64,000 nt of DNA from Sepioteuthis lessoniana (GCA_963585895.1 OY757904.1:71699952-71763951); one strand, 5' to 3'. Shown: positions 31,777 to 44,080, counted from the stretch's first letter. The notes: generated by a model not told the origin, from the letters alone. Numbers and translations: made by a program.

Positions 31777-33880
31777 TAGTATTTATCACTATTGGTAAAC
31801 TTCATTTGATCACTTTAATTAGTCCTGTGATTAATGTATTCACTTTTTGCTTGCGGATGTTTGCCTAGTTGGCTGGGCTGTAGAACACACCGACTGCTTT
31901 TCAGCTGAGGAGTACCTCCCCCAACGAAAGACCTTGGTATGACAATAAACAATTTGATGGTGAGGTTCCAGTGATGCTGGGGCTTTGGGGAATGCGGAGC
32001 ATCCCTTCATTTACATTGCTCCCAGGTCCACTCTGGCCCGGAAAGGTAGCACCTGAAAAGACCCTATCTATGGGTTAATTAAAAGTAAACTGCATACCTA
32101 TGATTCACTGAATAGTTTGAATTAGAACTGTTTGCATATCGAAAATCTACTTGGAAACCCACCGAAAGTAACGCATGAACCGATCACCAGAATTATCAGT
32201 AAGCAATTAGACATTAAACTAGGTCCGTTCACCAAAGAAAAGCTCGACTTGGTTCTTAGAAAAATTAAAAATAGGAAAGCTGCAGGGCTTGACGATATCC
32301 CCCCAGAAGTATGGAAGACCAGACAATTCGACGACATGCTGCTCCGACTATGCAACGGAGTCTATAATCAAAATACGATAGACAGATGGATGAAGGGATG
32401 CATCCTTCCTTTCCCTAAAAGGGTGACCTCGTATTAGCCAAGAACTACCGAGGTATAACACTTACATCCATTGCAGCCAAAATTTACAATGCCCTACTAC
32501 GAAACCGCATAGAACCCAAAATCGACAACATCCTTAGGAAAAACGAATATGGCTTCCGAAGAAATAGATCCACAACCTCACAAACAATGACCATCCCGAG
32601 AATCCTTGAAGGCGTACGAGCAAAAAACCTACAGGCGACATTACTATTTTTTGACTTTACCAAGGCCTTCGACTCCATACACAGAGGGAAGATGGAACAA
32701 ATCCTACTAGCATACGGCTTACCAAAAGAAACCCTAGCAGCAATAACAATTCTCTACAGAAACACAAAAGTGAAAGTACGTTCACTGCATGGAGACACAG
32801 AATTATTCGACATTTTAGCAGGAGTACTACAAGGGGACACGCTAGCCCCATACCTCTATATCATCTGTCTAGACTACGTGCTTAGAACTTCGATCGACAA
32901 AATCAGAGAAAATGGCTTCGAGCTGTCAAAGAAAAGCAGAAGGTACACCGCAAAATAATTACCGCCACAGACTACGCCGATGACATAGCGTTAATGGTGA
33001 ATACACCCAACCGAGTTGAAACACTACTGCATAGTTTGGAACGAGCCGCCGCAGTCATTGGCCTCTATGTCAATGCACACAAAATAGAATATATGTGTTA
33101 TAACCAAACATGTGACATCTCCACCCTAGACGGAACCTCTCTGAAACTAGTAGACAAATTCACCTACCGAGGAAGCACCGTCTCATCAACCGAAAAAGAC
33201 ATCGACTCACAGCTAACGAAAGCATAGACAGCTATCGATAGGCTCTCAATCATATGGAAATCAGACCTGACATATAAAATGAAATGCAATTTCTTCCAGG
33301 CAGCGGTGGTATCGATACTGCTATATGGATGCATTACTTGGACGCTAACTAAACGGTTGAAGAAGAAGCTAGATGGCAATTACACTAGAATGTTGCGAGC
33401 AATATTGAACAAGTCCTGGCGGCAACACCCCTCGAGGAACCAACTATACGGCCACCTGCCTCCCATCACAAAAACTATACAAGTTAGACGAACAAGACAC
33501 TCAAGACACTGCTGGAAAGTGATATACTCCTAGGGACCCCCGTATATGGCCAAGCAAAAGCTGGACGACCAGCTCGAACATACATACAGCAGCTATGTGA
33601 GGATACAGGATGTAGCTCTGAAGCCCTGCCAGAAGCGATGAACAATAGGGAGAAGTGGCGAAAGTGAGTCAGGGATATCCGTGCTAGAGGCACGATATGA
33701 TGATGATGATGATGAGAACTCTTTGAATTGAAAAAGAAATGTTTTTGACATGTAATCAGTGTACTCATACTAAACTGAATTTTTTTAAATAGAACTATTT
33801 ACATAAAAATGGATTTGGCGTTAAATAACCTGCAAAGGTTTATATGCCATAAAACCAAACCAACCAAACAACCAGATGGA
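31777..33880 (+). repeat. R1 tandem duplication, copy B, split by an RTE insertion
   Basis: 31777-32131 repeats copy A from its head to GAATTAGAACTGTTTG. 33716-33870 repeats the monomer and tail part, ending GCCATAAAACCAAACC. Between them sits the RTE copy. The roughly 210 bp of monomers present in copy A at 31142-31355 is absent from copy B. Confidence 0.85.
32131..33715 (+). mobile_element. RTE-like retrotransposon copy, 5' truncated, nested in R1
   Basis: Starts at the codons for KNLLGNPP-equivalent and runs to the (GATGAT)n tail. Visible blocks: KLGPFTKEKLDLVLRKIKNR, FTKAFDSIHRGKMEQILLAY, AGVLQGDTLAPYL, YADD-equivalent DYADDIA near 32970, and RRTRHSRHCW. At least one frameshift near 32418, a stop near 33226 and a small deletion near 33520 make it a pseudogene. 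DNA identity to the 44-46 kb copy is visibly high. Confidence 0.9.
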
Positions 33881-33899
33881 TGTCTTTGCTAATTAGTTG

Positions 33900-33935
33900 A
33901 TTCAAGTGTGTCTGTCTGTCTGTCTGTCTGTCTGT

Positions 33936-33973
<38 letters not shown>

Positions 33974-34289
33974 CACAGTGGTTGCACTTGCAATTCTCCC
34001 TCGTATTATTTTTTTAGCCTTAACATAATCGGTTCTTATAGGGTTAGTTTGGGCTGCTATTTAAAGAGATTCAGTTTTTCAATTTAGCTTTTCTTGGCCG
34101 AGATATATCTATGTCATCTCTCAAACAGAATTTAAAAAGACTTAAAATTTCAAACTTGCCCTGTTTTGTACATTTAGACAGCAATCTTTCATTAATACAT
34201 GTTTCAGTAAAGATGATCAATTACTTTAGAATGAGGGTCTTTCAGTTCACGGCTATATTATTTTTCTCTGTCTGTCTCTCTCTCTCTCT

Positions 34290-34347
<58 letters not shown>

Positions 34348-34425
34348 CACACAGGGCTTGCACATTAAAGATGATCTATTAATTAAGAATGGTGGTCTTT
34401 CAATTCACGTCTATATTCTATTAGC
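33900..34425. repeat. (TCTG)n, (TC)n, (CA)n arrays with a local tandem duplication
   Basis: TCTG repeats then CA at 33908-33980. TC then CA then CG/CA at 34268-34352. A unit of about 65 bp (AAAGATGAT...CTATATT) at 34205-34270 is repeated at 34362-34425. Confidence 0.85.
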
Positions 34426-34429
34426 TAAT

Positions 34430-36310
34430 GATAAATAATTGATCTCCCGTCTGTCTATAAATCTATGTATATTTTATTATACAAAAAATTAAAAAAAAAA
34501 AAAAATGTCTCCCTTCTTGGGTGCAAAATGATATCTTCTATGATTTGCATTTTATTTCCTGGACTCCTTTATACTTCTTTACAGATAAGAAATTTCGGAT
34601 TAATTTGCCTTAAAATCTCTTATATTCCAAAGTTATTTGCGTTCAAGACAAAAACAAACATTCATAATCGATGTTATGTTGGAATTTTGGAAACACACGT
34701 GCCGAAGAAAGCAATCTTCTCTTACCATCAAATACCATGAAAGCACATTAAAAGGTGAAATCATTTCACGTTCTAAGCCCCTACCACGATATTAGCTTCT
34801 GTTTCCATAGGTAAAAAGTAAATAAGCAGACGAAAAGAATTATATATCAAGAAGAAATGATCATTATCGCTAATCGAGATTTTTTAAACAATTACATTCA
34901 TAAAAAGTAGAGTGAGATTTTATCAAACTAAATCTGATTAAACAATCTTTTCCGGTGAGTTGATAACAGAATTTCTTTTATCAAATTGAATATTACGTAT
35001 TTTATGACAATCTCAAATCAGAGGATATTAACCGACTACCAACCTGACGTTCAGATCCTGAAACAAGATAATAAAGAAAATTGGCGATCTTTTGAATAAA
35101 ACCCAGTATCTATCTTCTTGTTATTCAACACGTGATAAAATGATCAGGGTCTTATCGATCAGACCCTAGAGAAATCCTCTCTCGTCGAGACGAAGGGGAA
35201 ACGATTCGATGTAAGTTTTCCTGATTGAGACGTCTTTCTTTCTCTCTCTTATACAATTTCGTTTCCCGCGGGTTTGCAATCTATGAGTCATTTCCCATGA
35301 AGGCATCTCTTTAATTTCAACCTAGCTCTTTCTTTACTGCCAAACTTCTAGGAACCAACACCTTTCAACACAATATATTCAGGATGTTATCTTTTTAGTT
35401 ATTCTTCTTTCTTGCATGACGTGGCTTTTATAGTAGACTTATCCAGTCGTGAAAAAAAGTTTTTATTTTTTTCTTACTTCCTTGCAGCTAAATTAAAAAT
35501 GGCTTCGTAATTGTACTCTTGTTCTATAAACTTAATTTGCCTTGTGTCATATTCTGATGATAATTTAAAACACAAAAAAAAAACAACATTGAAATAAATA
35601 AAATAATCACCTAACATAATAGTATTAAATCTTCCTCTACGCTTATTTGGTTGTATTTTAATCCATATATTTATTTACCTGAAAGCAGAAACAAAATTTT
35701 AAATTAATCTTGGAAATTCTACTTTGCATCTAAAAATTAAAAAAAAAGGATTGAGCAAAATGTTATCGAAAATTTTATAAGGTTAAACAAAAAATAAGAT
35801 AAACATAAAGCGACTGAAATTATAAAGCAGTCAAAAATAAAGTGCCTACGAGTCACGTACGTATAAAAGTACATCCGGAAGAGCTTAAAGTGCTAAATAA
35901 TTATATAGAAGCCAATAGAATTGAATTGTAAAAGAACGTCTATATAATATTGTTTTCTGTGATAAATAAAGATGAAATTCTATCCTATTCTAAAAAGTTC
36001 TCTAAATTCTTCTGGTACAATTGAATTCTCACCCGTGCATAAAATGAAGGAATTAGCACTCTTATAGTACGTTTACTTTATTATTTTGTTAGTAAGCAGT
36101 TAGTAAACTAATGATAGATAAGAAACAAAAAATTAATTTTGTAGCTGAATATTCTAGCATCGTAATATATAACTGAAACCAACGAGGTGAAATTATGCAA
36201 ATCAATCGAATATTTTTTTTTCAATTATCCAAGTCGTGTAAAATACTCACCTAATTCATCTATATTTGCGAGAATTCAAATTACAAAACCATGACTTAAA
36301 TGCTTCCACT
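34430..36310. other. No recognisable feature
   Basis: 1.9 kb of AT-rich sequence with A-runs at 34490-34505 and 35572-35583. No exon supported. Confidence 0.5.
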
Positions 36311-36319
36311 TTGTTCCTA

Positions 36320-36390
36320 TGAGGATCTCCATAGCCAAATGGCTAGAGTGCTGGACTGTAGCCTAGAAGTGAGCAAGTTTGAGCTCTATA
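36320..36390 (+). mobile_element. tRNA-like head fused to RTE sequence
   Basis: CATAGCCAAATGGCTAGAG then TGGACTGTAG...AGTTTGAGCTC has A-box- and B-box-like spacing and ends exactly where RTE sequence begins. It is probably a SINE head, without its body. Confidence 0.5.
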
Positions 36391-37455
36391 CCGAGAGAGA
36401 AGATGGACTAGATACTTCTAGCTTATGATCTCCCCAAAGAAACTGTCACAGCAATAATGATGCTCAATAAAAAAACACGGAAGTAAAAGTTCGCTAATCG
36501 GATGGAGACACGGACTTCTTTGACATTGATACTGGTGTTCCACAAAGGGATATATTTGCCCCATATCTGTTCATAATCTGTCTAGATTAATTACTTCGAA
36601 CGTCGATTGATGTAATGAAAGATAATGGCTTTACACTAAAAAAAAGGGACAAGAAGCAGATTGTATCCCGCACAATACTATGAACGCAGACTACGCTGAT
36701 GATTACACTTCTTGAAAATAGACCTACCGAAATTGAATCCTTGCTGCACAGACTGGGGCAGACAGTAAATTAAATTGAATGCAGAAAAAACGAAGTACTT
36801 GTTTTCTAATCAAAAAGGAGACATCTCCCCACAAAAAAGTGGTTCTCTGAAATTAGTGGACAAGTTAATTTACCTCGGTAGCAGTGTCTCATCCTCTGAA
36901 AAGGAGATCAGTATGCGCCTAGAGAAGCTATTGACTACATTCGATAGGTTATCGATCATATGGAATTCTGACCAATCCAATAAAATGAAACGCCATTTCT
37001 TTCCAGTTGTAGGCATTATGCAATATGGACGCAACAAGTTGTAGGTATTATGCAATATGGATGCACCAAGTGGACACTGATCAAGCGTATAGAGAAAAAA
37101 ATAGATGGAAACTGCACAAGAATGTTATGAGCTATTTTGAACCAATCCTGGAAGTAACACCCCATAAAACAGCAGCTTTACGGCCACCTACCTCCCATCT
37201 CTAAAACCAACCTAATGAGACGAACGAAACATATGAGACATTGCTGGAGAAGTAAGAACGAACTCATAAGTGACATTCTCCTATAGACCCCTTCACACAG
37301 ACGTGCAAGTATTGGCCGAGCAACAAGAATGTTTCACAACTGCTCGGTGCTATCACAGGATGTAGTTTGAAGGACCTGCAAGAGATGGTTGATGATAGGG
37401 ACGAATTGCAAGAGAGTCAAGGAAATCAGTGCTAGCCGTGCGACATGATGATTAT
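36391..37455 (+). mobile_element. RTE-like retrotransposon copy, decayed
   Basis: Blocks in order: REKMD(x)ILLAYDLPKETVTAIMM-like, QRDIFAPYLFIICLD, NAEKTKYLFSNQKGDIS, LKLVDKLIYLGSSVSSSEKE, RLSIIWNSDQSNKMKRHFF, RRTKHMRHCWRS. It ends CATGATGATT. Multiple frameshifts are present. 37015-37075 holds a small tandem duplication of about 34 bp (GTTGTAGG(C/T)ATTATGCAAT). Confidence 0.85.
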
Positions 37456-38680
37456 ATATATCAGAAGTAAATGATTGAATAACACTACGTTTGACAAATA
37501 AATATATTCTTTTTTCTTTAAATTGAGTCAATGACAGAAGTTGCAGAATCTTTTATCGAAACACAGGAAAATATTTTTCACAGCATAAATATCTTTAATA
37601 GAGATCTAAATTTTGAGATGTATAATTTTGAGAGATCTAAATTTTGAGATATCTAAATTTTGAAAGTTATAATACCTTCTTTTTGACGAAAGTTGAGTGA
37701 GAAAATCTTGTTGAAGAGTTTGTCTAGTTTGCCAGATTTTTTTTGCGGAAAATGTCAACTAAAATTTGAACGTAGTCTGGTCTATTGATCAAATTCTTAT
37801 GATTATCATAAATCATTTGTCTGACGAAAGATATTAAATGAGTTCTTCTTTGTAAATTATCTGCAGATTGGTTAGTTAAAGTTTTGTCTTACAAATTTCA
37901 CATCAGTGTTGAAGAAAACTGAGGAGTTTTGATGATTGCGTTCGAGTCTGTAATAATTTTTGTAACAATGTATTCATAGAAGACTTTGTGGGAGATATTT
38001 TGGTATAATATAGAGATGTATATGAGCATCTACGAAATTGATTTGTTGAAGATTCTATACGGATGGTTTTAATATTGCTTTTTGAAACATTAAAGTTCGA
38101 AGACATGAACAATTTTTGACGAGTTCACACGTTAGAATATAATTAAAACTTAAAAGTTTGTATCGATAGGATACTGTGTTTGATGCAATCACAAATAATT
38201 AGTTTGATCATTTATTTGAATTTCGCAGTGTGTAACATGTAATGTATTTAAAGTTTTAAAAATAAGTTTGACATTGTGTTTTAAGTCATATTTATAATAA
38301 TTTGAGTAATCTTGGTATCTATGAAAGTTTAATTTATTTGTGTTTTTATGTTTTTACGCTGAAGTTACAAATGATTTTATTAGTGAATGAGACTATTTAT
38401 TTTCATAAGTCATGAATCACCTATTATTTAGTGGGGCATCTCTATTTATGTTACTTTGTAAGAAAATTTGTGTCTTCGTAAGTCAAAGATCACCAATAAT
38501 TGTGACAGAAAAAGATGGAAAATGATAGAATAAAATATCGATCTAAAAGATTTATCAATTTTTATTCCCTTAAATTAAGTGAAAAGTGTGTTGAAAAAAG
38601 AAACCACAATTTATTTCTTGTAGCAAATATAATACTTTTCAGAGAGTAAATATTTTGATAAAGATAGTTTAGATTTGTGA
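37456..38680. other. No recognisable gene
   Basis: AT-rich. ATCTAAATTTTGAGA recurs three times at 37600-37665. The minus open frame 37903-38112 is unrecognised. Confidence 0.45.
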
Positions 38681-38684
38681 ATAA

Positions 38685-39226
38685 TGTTATGAAATAGCCG
38701 AGGGATTTCGGTTCATGCCTTTGAGTTTAGTTAGGCTGAGAAACTTTGGGCTCAGCACATGGGTTGGTTGGGTGTAAGATTGAAGCAGGTGTTAATGCGG
38801 GTGCGCGCAAGCGGATGGAGGTGTCACTCAGATGTCATAACAGTCCGAGACGATACTGGGTGACAAGGTGCGGGTGACGTCACGCACCGGAAGCACGCGG
38901 AAGTTTGTGTGAGAATTTGAAGAAAATAAGAGTCGGGTTTTGGACGCCGAACGAGAACGATCGATTTTGGAGCTCGCAGGCGCGAGGCGAACGTGAGCCC
39001 GATGGGGGCCGCTCGAGTTGGGGGCCAAATGAATAAGACAGCATAGAAGATTGTGTCTCTGCTCCTTACGTCGAAACCTTTAACTCAAAGTTAATAAAAA
39101 GGTTTCGTACCTGAACAAGAAGTAGTTACGTGTTTTTGAGATTTCTGTTCTTTATATATTCTATCGTTATGAACATTACATGTCTATTTCGCACATGGCC
39201 ATATTCGTGTATATGGCTACGCAACA
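38685..39226 (+). mobile_element. Solo LTR 1 (542 bp, 4-bp target duplication)
   Basis: Begins TGTTATGAAA and ends GCAACA, flanked on both sides by ATAA (38681-38684 and 39227-39230). It is much more GC-rich than its surroundings, with GACGTCACGCACCGGAAG-type promoter-like sequence. The poly(A) context GTTAATAAAAAGG near 39090 is followed by TTTCGTACCTGAAC. The middle and 3' parts match solo LTR 2 at 57.3-57.8 kb. No gag or pol is adjacent, so it is a recombination-derived solo LTR. TG...CA ends and a 4-bp duplication fit a Gypsy-type element. The minus open frame inside is not meaningful. Confidence 0.85.
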
Positions 39227-39302
39227 ATAAAATATAGCAGTTTCTTTTAGCCTAATCTGAAGGGACATATTTTGCGAATGTAAAAACCCTTGTGTAAGCG
39301 TT

Positions 39303-39305
<3 letters not shown>

Positions 39306-39357
<52 letters not shown>
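39306..39357. repeat. (TA)n bounding the left Penelope-like arm
   Basis: About 48 bp of TA repeats. Confidence 0.97.
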
Positions 39358-39358
<1 letters not shown>

Positions 39359-39382
39359 GGCAGCATTTCTTCGTTAATGCAA

Positions 39383-39533
39383 ATTTCATTAAACATAATA
39401 GACATTTTATGTCTACATATTTTCTTTTGGATCCGTTCGAATTACCGTATTACTTTTATTGTATTCTGGGGGAATTGATTTATGTATTGTCCATTGTTGC
39501 ATGTATCCCTAGTACTTTCTGCCCGACTTTGGG
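39383..39533 (-). repeat. Left inverted arm of the Penelope-like element
   Basis: Inverted complement of 39925-40075, both 151 nt, with a few substitutions. On the minus strand it starts inside hammerhead stem II (CCCAAAGTCGGGCAGAAAG) and runs out to the TA tract, so the CTGATGA half of the ribozyme is missing on this side. Confidence 0.85.
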
Positions 39534-39789
39534 TTTAACCTCAACTACCCTGTTGAGGAGATTTACAATGCACCTTTCAGACACAAGTTCAATAGCTCAG
39601 CATTTAAAAAAACATTCATGCCCAACAACACAACTACGGAAAATTCTTACCGACAACACAACAATATTAGAACATCAAAATAATAAACAAAAACTTCAGA
39701 TTCTCGAAGCATTACATATCAGAAACCTGCAACCGACACTCAATAGAATTAATTATCAAACCAGTGCTAATGTACTTAAATGTCTTTAG
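39534..39789 (+). pseudogene. Penelope-like element, C-terminal GIY-YIG part
   Basis: The open plus frame includes LTSTTLLRRFTMHLSDTSSI, AQHLKKHSC, LRKILTDNTTILEHQNNK and ILEALHIRNLQPTLNRINYQ, ending at a natural stop after VLKCL. This is the C-terminal half of the GIY-YIG nuclease domain of Penelope-like reverse transcriptase proteins; the N-terminal VIY/YIG residues and all of the reverse transcriptase are absent. The 5' break joins the frame directly to the left inverted arm. A related remnant is at 9.54-9.95 kb. Confidence 0.8.
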
Positions 39790-40072
39790 CTACTGGCACT
39801 AAATATAGAATCACATTCAAAAACAAACGCCAAAACCTTCAACGGCAAAGACGCCCTTACACAGTAGTAATATGCTAAAACAAAAGTTACATCACTTTTG
39901 TAGTAGATCCTCCCCTGATGATGGCCCAAAGTCGGGCAGAAAGTACTAGGGATACATGCCACTATGGACAATACATAAATCAATTCCCCTTGAATACAAT
40001 AAAAGTAATACGGGAATTCGAACGGATCCAAAACAAAATATGTAGACATAAAATGTCTATTATGCTTAATGA

Positions 40073-40075
<3 letters not shown>
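39790..40075 (+). repeat. Penelope-like 3' region and right inverted arm
   Basis: Follows the stop codon with about 120 bp of untranslated sequence, then the arm 39925-40075 (TCGGGCAGAAAGTACTAGGG... to TTAATGAAAT), then TA repeats. Penelope-like elements are known for terminal repeats (pLTRs) in direct or inverted arrangement. Confidence 0.75.
39911..39952 (+). ncRNA. Hammerhead ribozyme motif in Penelope-like terminal repeat
   Basis: CTGATGA (39915-39921), stem II TGGCCC/GGGCA with one bulged G (39922-39938), GAAA (39939-39942). Stem III is the palindrome AGTACT (39942-39947), with the predicted cleavage after A39948. Stem I pairs TCCC (39911-39914) with GGGA (39949-39952). All invariant core bases are present. 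The loopless AGTACT stem III implies dimer-type folding. Hammerheads in Penelope-like terminal repeats are established. Confidence 0.75.

Positions 40076-40170
<95 letters not shown>
40076..40170. repeat. (TA)n(TG)n microsatellite
   Basis: TA to 40117, TG to 40167. Confidence 0.97.
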
Positions 40171-40171
<1 letters not shown>

Positions 40172-40348
40172 TTGCGATGCATGTATACGCGGCTGCTGAT
40201 AGTATTTTCTTCTGTATGTTTAGGCCGTGATATCTTTTGAAATTAGATTAGTATTACTAGTTTTATATGAATTAGTAGAATGTCAATGCAATAAAGATAC
40301 TCAGCTATTCCCATTTCTCTGGATGAAGCTTAGAACATTTCAACAACC

Positions 40349-40349
<1 letters not shown>

Positions 40350-40414
<65 letters not shown>

Positions 40415-40439
40415 TCGAAAATAACCAAAGCATGGCTCG

Positions 40440-40522
<83 letters not shown>

Positions 40523-40534
40523 GTGTGAGCCATG

Positions 40535-40600
<66 letters not shown>

Positions 40601-40632
40601 AGTCTGAGCCATGCTTTGTTTATTTTAGAATT
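40350..40632. repeat. Three (TA)n arrays with inverted single-copy spacers
   Basis: TA arrays at about 40351-40410, 40441-40519 and 40536-40598. The spacer AACCAAAGCATGGCTC (40423-40438) is the inverted complement of GAGCCATGCTTTGTT (40607-40621), and the middle spacer (GTGAGCCATGCT, 40524-40535) carries the same word. The block is therefore a large imperfect palindrome. Confidence 0.9.
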
Positions 40633-41075
40633 TTGATAACATAACAAAACGTGCGCATATCTTCATCTTTTAAAATTAACAAACAGTTTTGGTTGTTTGT
40701 TGTTTTTTTCAAATAGTGTTTCAAACATTTCTTGTTGAAAAGTTACCGTTTTGATGTTGTCAGTTTCATCAAAAAATTAATGTTAACATTTGTAAAGCAA
40801 ATCCATCACCAGAACTTCGAGGCAATATTTTAAATGTCTTCTTGGCTCAGGTAAATGCGAATTTAAGCAATACCAAATATCTACTGAAATGTTCTGATTT
40901 AATAGAATAAACGGTTTAGTAATTTATTCTATGATGAATTCTGTAAAAATTAATTTTTATAACCAGATTTAAAGGCAGTACGCCGCCAAATAACTATTTT
41001 GGCTTAAAAAAACAAAATATTTACGTGTTTGAACGGGAAATACCATGAAAACAATGTGTTAGTATACGACACACA
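40633..41075. other. No recognisable feature
   Basis: AT-rich, no supported feature. Confidence 0.5.
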
Positions 41076-41076
41076 C

Positions 41077-41077
<1 letters not shown>

Positions 41078-41123
<46 letters not shown>
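41078..41123. repeat. (TA)n microsatellite
   Basis: About 45 bp of TA repeats. Confidence 0.97.
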
Positions 41124-41124
<1 letters not shown>

Positions 41125-44080
41125 TAAATCTAGGAACTACATGGTATCTCGACAAAGTGGTTCAATTCGGTTCTGCCAATGTTGAAAGGAAGTAATTCGT
41201 GGTATATATTGCCAATTGAGAAAGCGCTGAATTGTTATAATGCTTTTGTCCTTTTAATTGTGTTTATTAATATTCTAATAAATATTAAATTGGTTCCAAC
41301 AATTTAATATTCATAGTACATAAATAAAAACCCGGATGAAATACTGACCCATAAAACATGAACCAATTGAAAGGTTTATTATTTGTTGAGACATTTGCAA
41401 TGTACAATCTGAATGCCTACAAACCCGGCAATTTAGCCGACTGCAATGCAATATCACGTGGATATTTAATGTCGGTTAAAGTCAGAATTCCCCATCAAAT
41501 TGTAGCAATTATTCTTTTGATTTGATGGCATATGCATATTTGACTTGTTAAATGAGAAATATAATTATTCTTAATATTTTGCGTGGTGATTGTGATTTTT
41601 AATATTAAACAGGGAATATCAGAATCCGATTTTCGTTTCGGTTTCGAACAATATATTGGACATTAACAACCAATTTTTCGAAAGTCATATCTTCCATTTC
41701 TTTTTTGTTTTGTTTATATGATTGCTCCAAAAACGAGCTCATCTCAACTTACATATGAAAGTTGCAAATTTGCACAGATCATTTCTACGGATTAAATTAT
41801 TCTTTAACATAAATCTTAACATAAATATTGATGTATTTAAATGGAATTTTGAATTCTACATGTATGTTAGAAGTGTTATGTTTTTTGTCTTTTTTAGAGA
41901 AGTATTAACTTGATTAAAGACTAGATTTTCGTATAAATTTACATTAAAAAGTTTATTTTTTTCCTTTTTATGACAAAAATTATTTGGTTGTCAAACATGA
42001 AATTGAATATTTTGATTTAACCATTATGCTTTTAGAAATGAATAGAATATCTTCAAATACATCCTTTGTGTAATATGCACTATGTTTTTAATCCATTGAT
42101 TTCTTTTTAAGTGTTTATAAGTTCATGAAATGAAAATTCTGCTGAATAATCAACAATAAATATTCTTTATTATAATATTTCAGCAAAATCGTGGAATTTG
42201 GTTTGCAAAATAGTCAAGGTGAGTTAAATTTCACGGTGATTTTTTTCTTCTATCGTTACATTACTATCCAATATAAGCATGTACCTATTCTTCCCTATCA
42301 CAACCCAGGACTATGGGTAAAATACATAAATCTATTCTTTGTAGCCTTGGTGAATAAACTAGAGTAAAACTACATTTCTGAATTAAAACTGATAATAAAT
42401 ACACCAAGAACCATGTAACACCTTAAAAATACAAGTTTTCCTTTCAAGTTTTATGGAGGATATATTGAAAGAGACAGAGGGATTATAAAGGCAATATTCC
42501 CTTACGTAATATTGCCTATTAAATCAAGAGCAATTCAAAAGTCAAATGAGTATTAACTCATTCTTCAGTGAATCAATCTCACAGAAAAAAAGTTAACCAG
42601 GAAAATAATAAAAATTAATCATAGAAGGGTATAAATCTCCATATTGAAAGGCATTTCCGATAGGAACAAGAATCAAAATTTGGTTTCAAAACTTTACAGT
42701 TATCTATTTTTCAGCGAAATACTTGGAGAGAAAACAGTAAATTTTTAAATTCCTCGAATACTTGATAAAAACTGACTGGAAATGATCCGAAAACTTGAGT
42801 TAGATAACCTCAAGCAAAAACAGTTTCAGCGCTTATATTACAATTACACTGGGTACATCATGTTCCGTTAGTGGTTAGTAAGTTAGATTTGCTGACCATT
42901 GTTTGGAACGTTGATTCTCATTGGCTGTCCCATCTTTCTAGCCCTCTGCAGAAAGTCAGCTAAGTTTTCAATTAGACAGTAAAATTGGAAAGATTTGGGA
43001 TATGTTATGAAATTCTTAAAAGTTCGAACGAAATGACACTTTCAACCCAGAAATATTTTACCGGACATGTAAGAGAACAGGACTTACATGATGTAACACA
43101 ATCATTTTCAAAGAAAATCAACTAAATATATGGATCTCAGCCATGCATTAGACTTTTAAAAACAATTAGGCACATGAAAAAAAAGGTTTATCAAAAAGAT
43201 GTAATTTTGGTCTGTACTTATTCACACTCATTTTGAAACAGATGTAGCAATAACTGAATCAATGGAGCTAAAAGCTTTTTATCATCAGAATATTTTACAC
43301 AACACCCGCTCTTCTTATTACCGTATTTTCCATGGTGCGACCATCAACTTACAAGCAGGAACTTTAGGGGAAAATTTAACGAAGATTTCAATCAGTGATT
43401 TGAATGAAGTAATATTTAAAATATAATTTAATATCCTGCTGCCAAAGTTAAATCAAAATATTCCCGAGTGGGAATATTTACATTGAATAGCCTTTTATGA
43501 ATTTATTTGCTGAGAATAACCCGGAAAGTTCATATTCAACCAGTTAAAATTATCATTGACAGTAATTCATAAAAAAAGCAAAAAACCAAATAAACAAAAA
43601 CAAACAAAAACACTAATGACTAAAAAGATATCGAATTGCACTCCAGTGACAAGTCTATTTAAGTTAATTTACAACCGTCATTTAAGAAAATGCATTCAAA
43701 TTCCAATGGAATGAATTTTAAATGACAATCTTTAGTTGTTGTAGAAGATTTTTTTTTACTCATTGGAGGTTTTTCCTAACAGTTTCAGTTGTTATTTTTT
43801 TCACTGAAGTCTTAGTGACAATAAGACTCATTAGGTCTTACGACTCTTCTAAGTGTTTTAGTTGTGGCCTGGATAATGTTGTTTCTTCGTTTGAATTCCA
43901 GTCCCCATTCTTTTTCGGAAGCCATTTCAATTGCACGAACGACATTTTCTATCACCGTCAACTTCATGATCCACAGTTTTTTTTCTTGACTAAGACCCAG
44001 CTATTTTTCTACCATTTTGCTTTATATTTTTAGATTTATTCAATTGTTTGCTTAAATATGTTAATTCTAATAATACAACC
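41124..44080. other. Long stretch without an identified gene
   Basis: About 3 kb of AT-rich sequence. The plus open frame 43722-44033 is phenylalanine-rich and unrecognised. It does not supply the missing endonuclease N-terminus of the RTE element that follows. Confidence 0.5.
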
